Source of the DNA: CAG-826 sp964654155
GTDB taxonomy: Bacteria > Bacillota_I > Bacilli_A > RFN20 > CAG-826
Assembly: GCA_964654155.1 (NCBI GenBank)
Contig: CAZZGL010000004.1
Location: forward strand, 1-52,670
Direction of reading: 5' to 3'
DNA: 52,670 nucleotides
Below the pieces are notes generated by a model. That model made no database searches, was not told the DNA's origin, and saw only the letters and a program-made list of their open reading frames with translations. Shown piece by piece: positions 51,306-52,670 of the stretch. The number at the start of each line of letters is the position of its first letter. The stretch's first letter is position 1. The translations under genes were made by a program, and so were the position numbers.

Positions 51306-52657
51306 TTTTCTTTACCTAACACATATATTGCTTTAGCGTATATTGGCATACTTGTATAAAAATCTTTTAAACATATATGTTCATTTGCATCATGAATATT
51401 ATCATTACTTCCTGGAAATGCAGAACCAAAGGCAATTGTATTTCTACTTTCTTTAGCGTATGTTCCTCCACCAATAGTAATAATTGGCGTTTTGTAATCG
51501 CCAGTTTCTTCCTGATACACTTTTAATAAGCTTTGAATCCAAGAAGAATTTGGATCATAACATAGCGATTCTGTTGCTGTAATAACCTCTGTATTAAATG
51601 GTAATTTATTATTAATAGAAGCGATTACTTTTAAAGGTTCTACAATTTCTGGATATCTAAAATTAACGACCATATCAAACATACCATTGTTATAATTAAT
51701 TAATCCAACATTATAAGTAGTATCGTTTAATAAATTAGAATGATAAAACTCACCTAATGTTTTCCCACTTGGATCTTGATAAGCATCCACTATTTCATTA
51801 AATTCTTTAACATGGAATACTTTTCCTATTACATCTAGTAATTGCAATCCAGCATTTATTCCTTCTTGTGGTAATGAACCATGCGCAGCCTTACCGATAA
51901 TTGTTAATAAATGGCCTTCATTATGAGAATCAATCATATATTTATAATTTGTTGTTTCTAAATAATCTTTAACTCCTTCAATCGATGATAATAATGCTGT
52001 CGCTTTATCAATTACTGAATTAGCGACTACCCCTGCATTAAGAGAAATTAATTGAGGAATATTTATAAATCCAGATGTACAGTAATTAGCAATACCTTTT
52101 TCACCATAAATAAGTGGAAACTCACCATCTGGAGTAAAGCCATAATCAGGATAAGGCTTATTCAATGTTTTAAAATAATATTCTAAACACGCTGATCCTT
52201 TTTCTTCATTTCCTCCAATAACTAAACGTACTTGATAATCATCATCAATTAAATTGTTTTCTTTTAACGCTAATAAAGCATAAAAAGCCGCCATTGCAGG
52301 ACCTTTATCATCTGAGGTTCCTCTTCCATATAAAACATCACCTTCTATAGTTGCAGAAAACGGTGAATACTTCCAATTACCTGAAACAGGAACAACATCA
52401 GCATGAGCATAAACACCAATAAGTTTTTTACCATGACCATATTTAATTTCTGTACAGTATCCATCACAGCGATCTACTTCAAATCCTTTTTCTTCAGCAA
52501 GACACGCAATAAATTCTAAAGCTTCATGAACACCTTGACCAAAAGGTTTACCTTTAGATATTGTTTCTTCATCATGAATCGAATTAATCTTTATCCAAGA
52601 AATTAAATTTTCTAATGCCTCTTCTTTATAAACTGATAATATTTTTTTAAAATCCAT
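51302..52657 (-). CDS. pepV: Dipeptidase PepV-like (M20 family)
   Basis: A 451-residue zinc dipeptidase. Metal and catalytic residues are in YAHADVVP (His85, Asp87), GRGTSDDKGP (Asp117) and GGNEEKGS (Glu151, Glu152), with a lid domain inserted between them, and ANEHICL carries the late His. It cleaves dipeptides in the cytoplasm after peptide uptake. AGGAGG lies seven bases before ATG 52657 and just inside the right edge of the window, so the gene is complete. First of a pepV-trmB-VTT transcript. Confidence 0.92.
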   Translation of the reverse strand: MDFKKILSVYKEEALENLISWIKINSIHDEETISKGKPFGQGVHEALEFIACLAEEKGFEVDRCDGYCTEIKYGHGKKLIGVYAHADVVPVSGNWKYSPFSATIEGDVLYGRGTSDDKGPAMAAFYALLALKENNLIDDDYQVRLVIGGNEEKGSACLEYYFKTLNKPYPDYGFTPDGEFPLIYGEKGIANYCTSGFINIPQLISLNAGVVANSVIDKATALLSSIEGVKDYLETTNYKYMIDSHNEGHLLTIIGKAAHGSLPQEGINAGLQLLDVIGKVFHVKEFNEIVDAYQDPSGKTLGEFYHSNLLNDTTYNVGLINYNNGMFDMVVNFRYPEIVEPLKVIASINNKLPFNTEVITATESLCYDPNSSWIQSLLKVYQEETGDYKTPIITIGGGTYAKESRNTIAFGSAFPGSNDNIHDANEHICLKDFYTSMPIYAKAIYVLGKEK

Positions 52658-52670
52658 AAATAATCCTCCT

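Overview
The window is a low-GC Gram-positive chromosome segment. It is very AT-rich, has AGGAGG-type ribosome binding sites, lipobox lipoproteins and a T-box leader, and TGA is used as a stop (for example at the end of the first glycosidase and of comEA). The order comEA-comEC-holA-rpsT-gpr-lepA-hemW, the cluster alaS-ruvX-DUF1292-nudix-greA, and the cluster ytpR/M42 peptidase/trmB/pepV all resemble the Bacillus subtilis arrangement. I infer a member of class Bacilli, probably a gut-associated Erysipelotrichales/RFN20/RF39-like lineage. The presence of gpr implies a sporulating organism or a sporulating ancestor.

Region 1 (1-23.5 kb) is a carbohydrate-utilisation locus. After a partial AlbA_2/Schlafen-type gene at the left edge comes a leftward operon, in transcription order: two ABC permeases, a solute-binding lipoprotein, two GH110-like parallel beta-helix lipoproteins, a large lipoprotein with Ig-like and repeated jelly-roll-like modules, a GH127-like enzyme, and a GH78 alpha-L-rhamnosidase that ends in a strong terminator. 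A perfect cre-type operator lies just upstream of the first permease gene, and a divergent AraC-family regulator faces it. Further right are an RDD membrane protein, an unusually long MsmX/UgpC-type ATPase with its own cre-like site, and rhaB-rhaA-rhaD behind a promoter with three TTGCA half-sites spaced 20-21 bp. Together they suggest surface cleavage of a rhamnose-containing glycan, import of oligosaccharides, cytoplasmic release of rhamnose, and catabolism to dihydroxyacetone phosphate and lactaldehyde.

Region 2 (23.6-38.8 kb) is mostly housekeeping: hemW, lepA, a nuclease-helicase fusion, fmt, gpr, rpsT, holA, comEC and comEA. It also carries lineage-specific items: a degenerate Fic-domain protein with a C-terminal winged helix, two small membrane proteins, a candidate small RNA with an anti-Shine-Dalgarno CCUCC motif between fmt and the helicase gene, and a two-state hairpin in the rpsT leader.

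Region 3 (38.8-52.7 kb) opens with an accessory pair, an XRE-HTH/ImmA-type metallopeptidase overlapping a PIN-domain protein. It continues with greA, nudix, DUF1292, ruvX and alaS (with an alanine T-box riboswitch), a decayed hipA-like kinase gene, a four-domain flavodiiron protein, a small membrane protein, a YtpR-like protein, an M42 aminopeptidase, a VTT-domain membrane protein, trmB and pepV.

No rRNA or tRNA genes, CRISPR arrays or intact insertion sequences were recognised. Starts were moved from the longest reading frame where a ribosome binding site clearly selected a downstream ATG. All functions come from reading motifs by eye; no database search was run.
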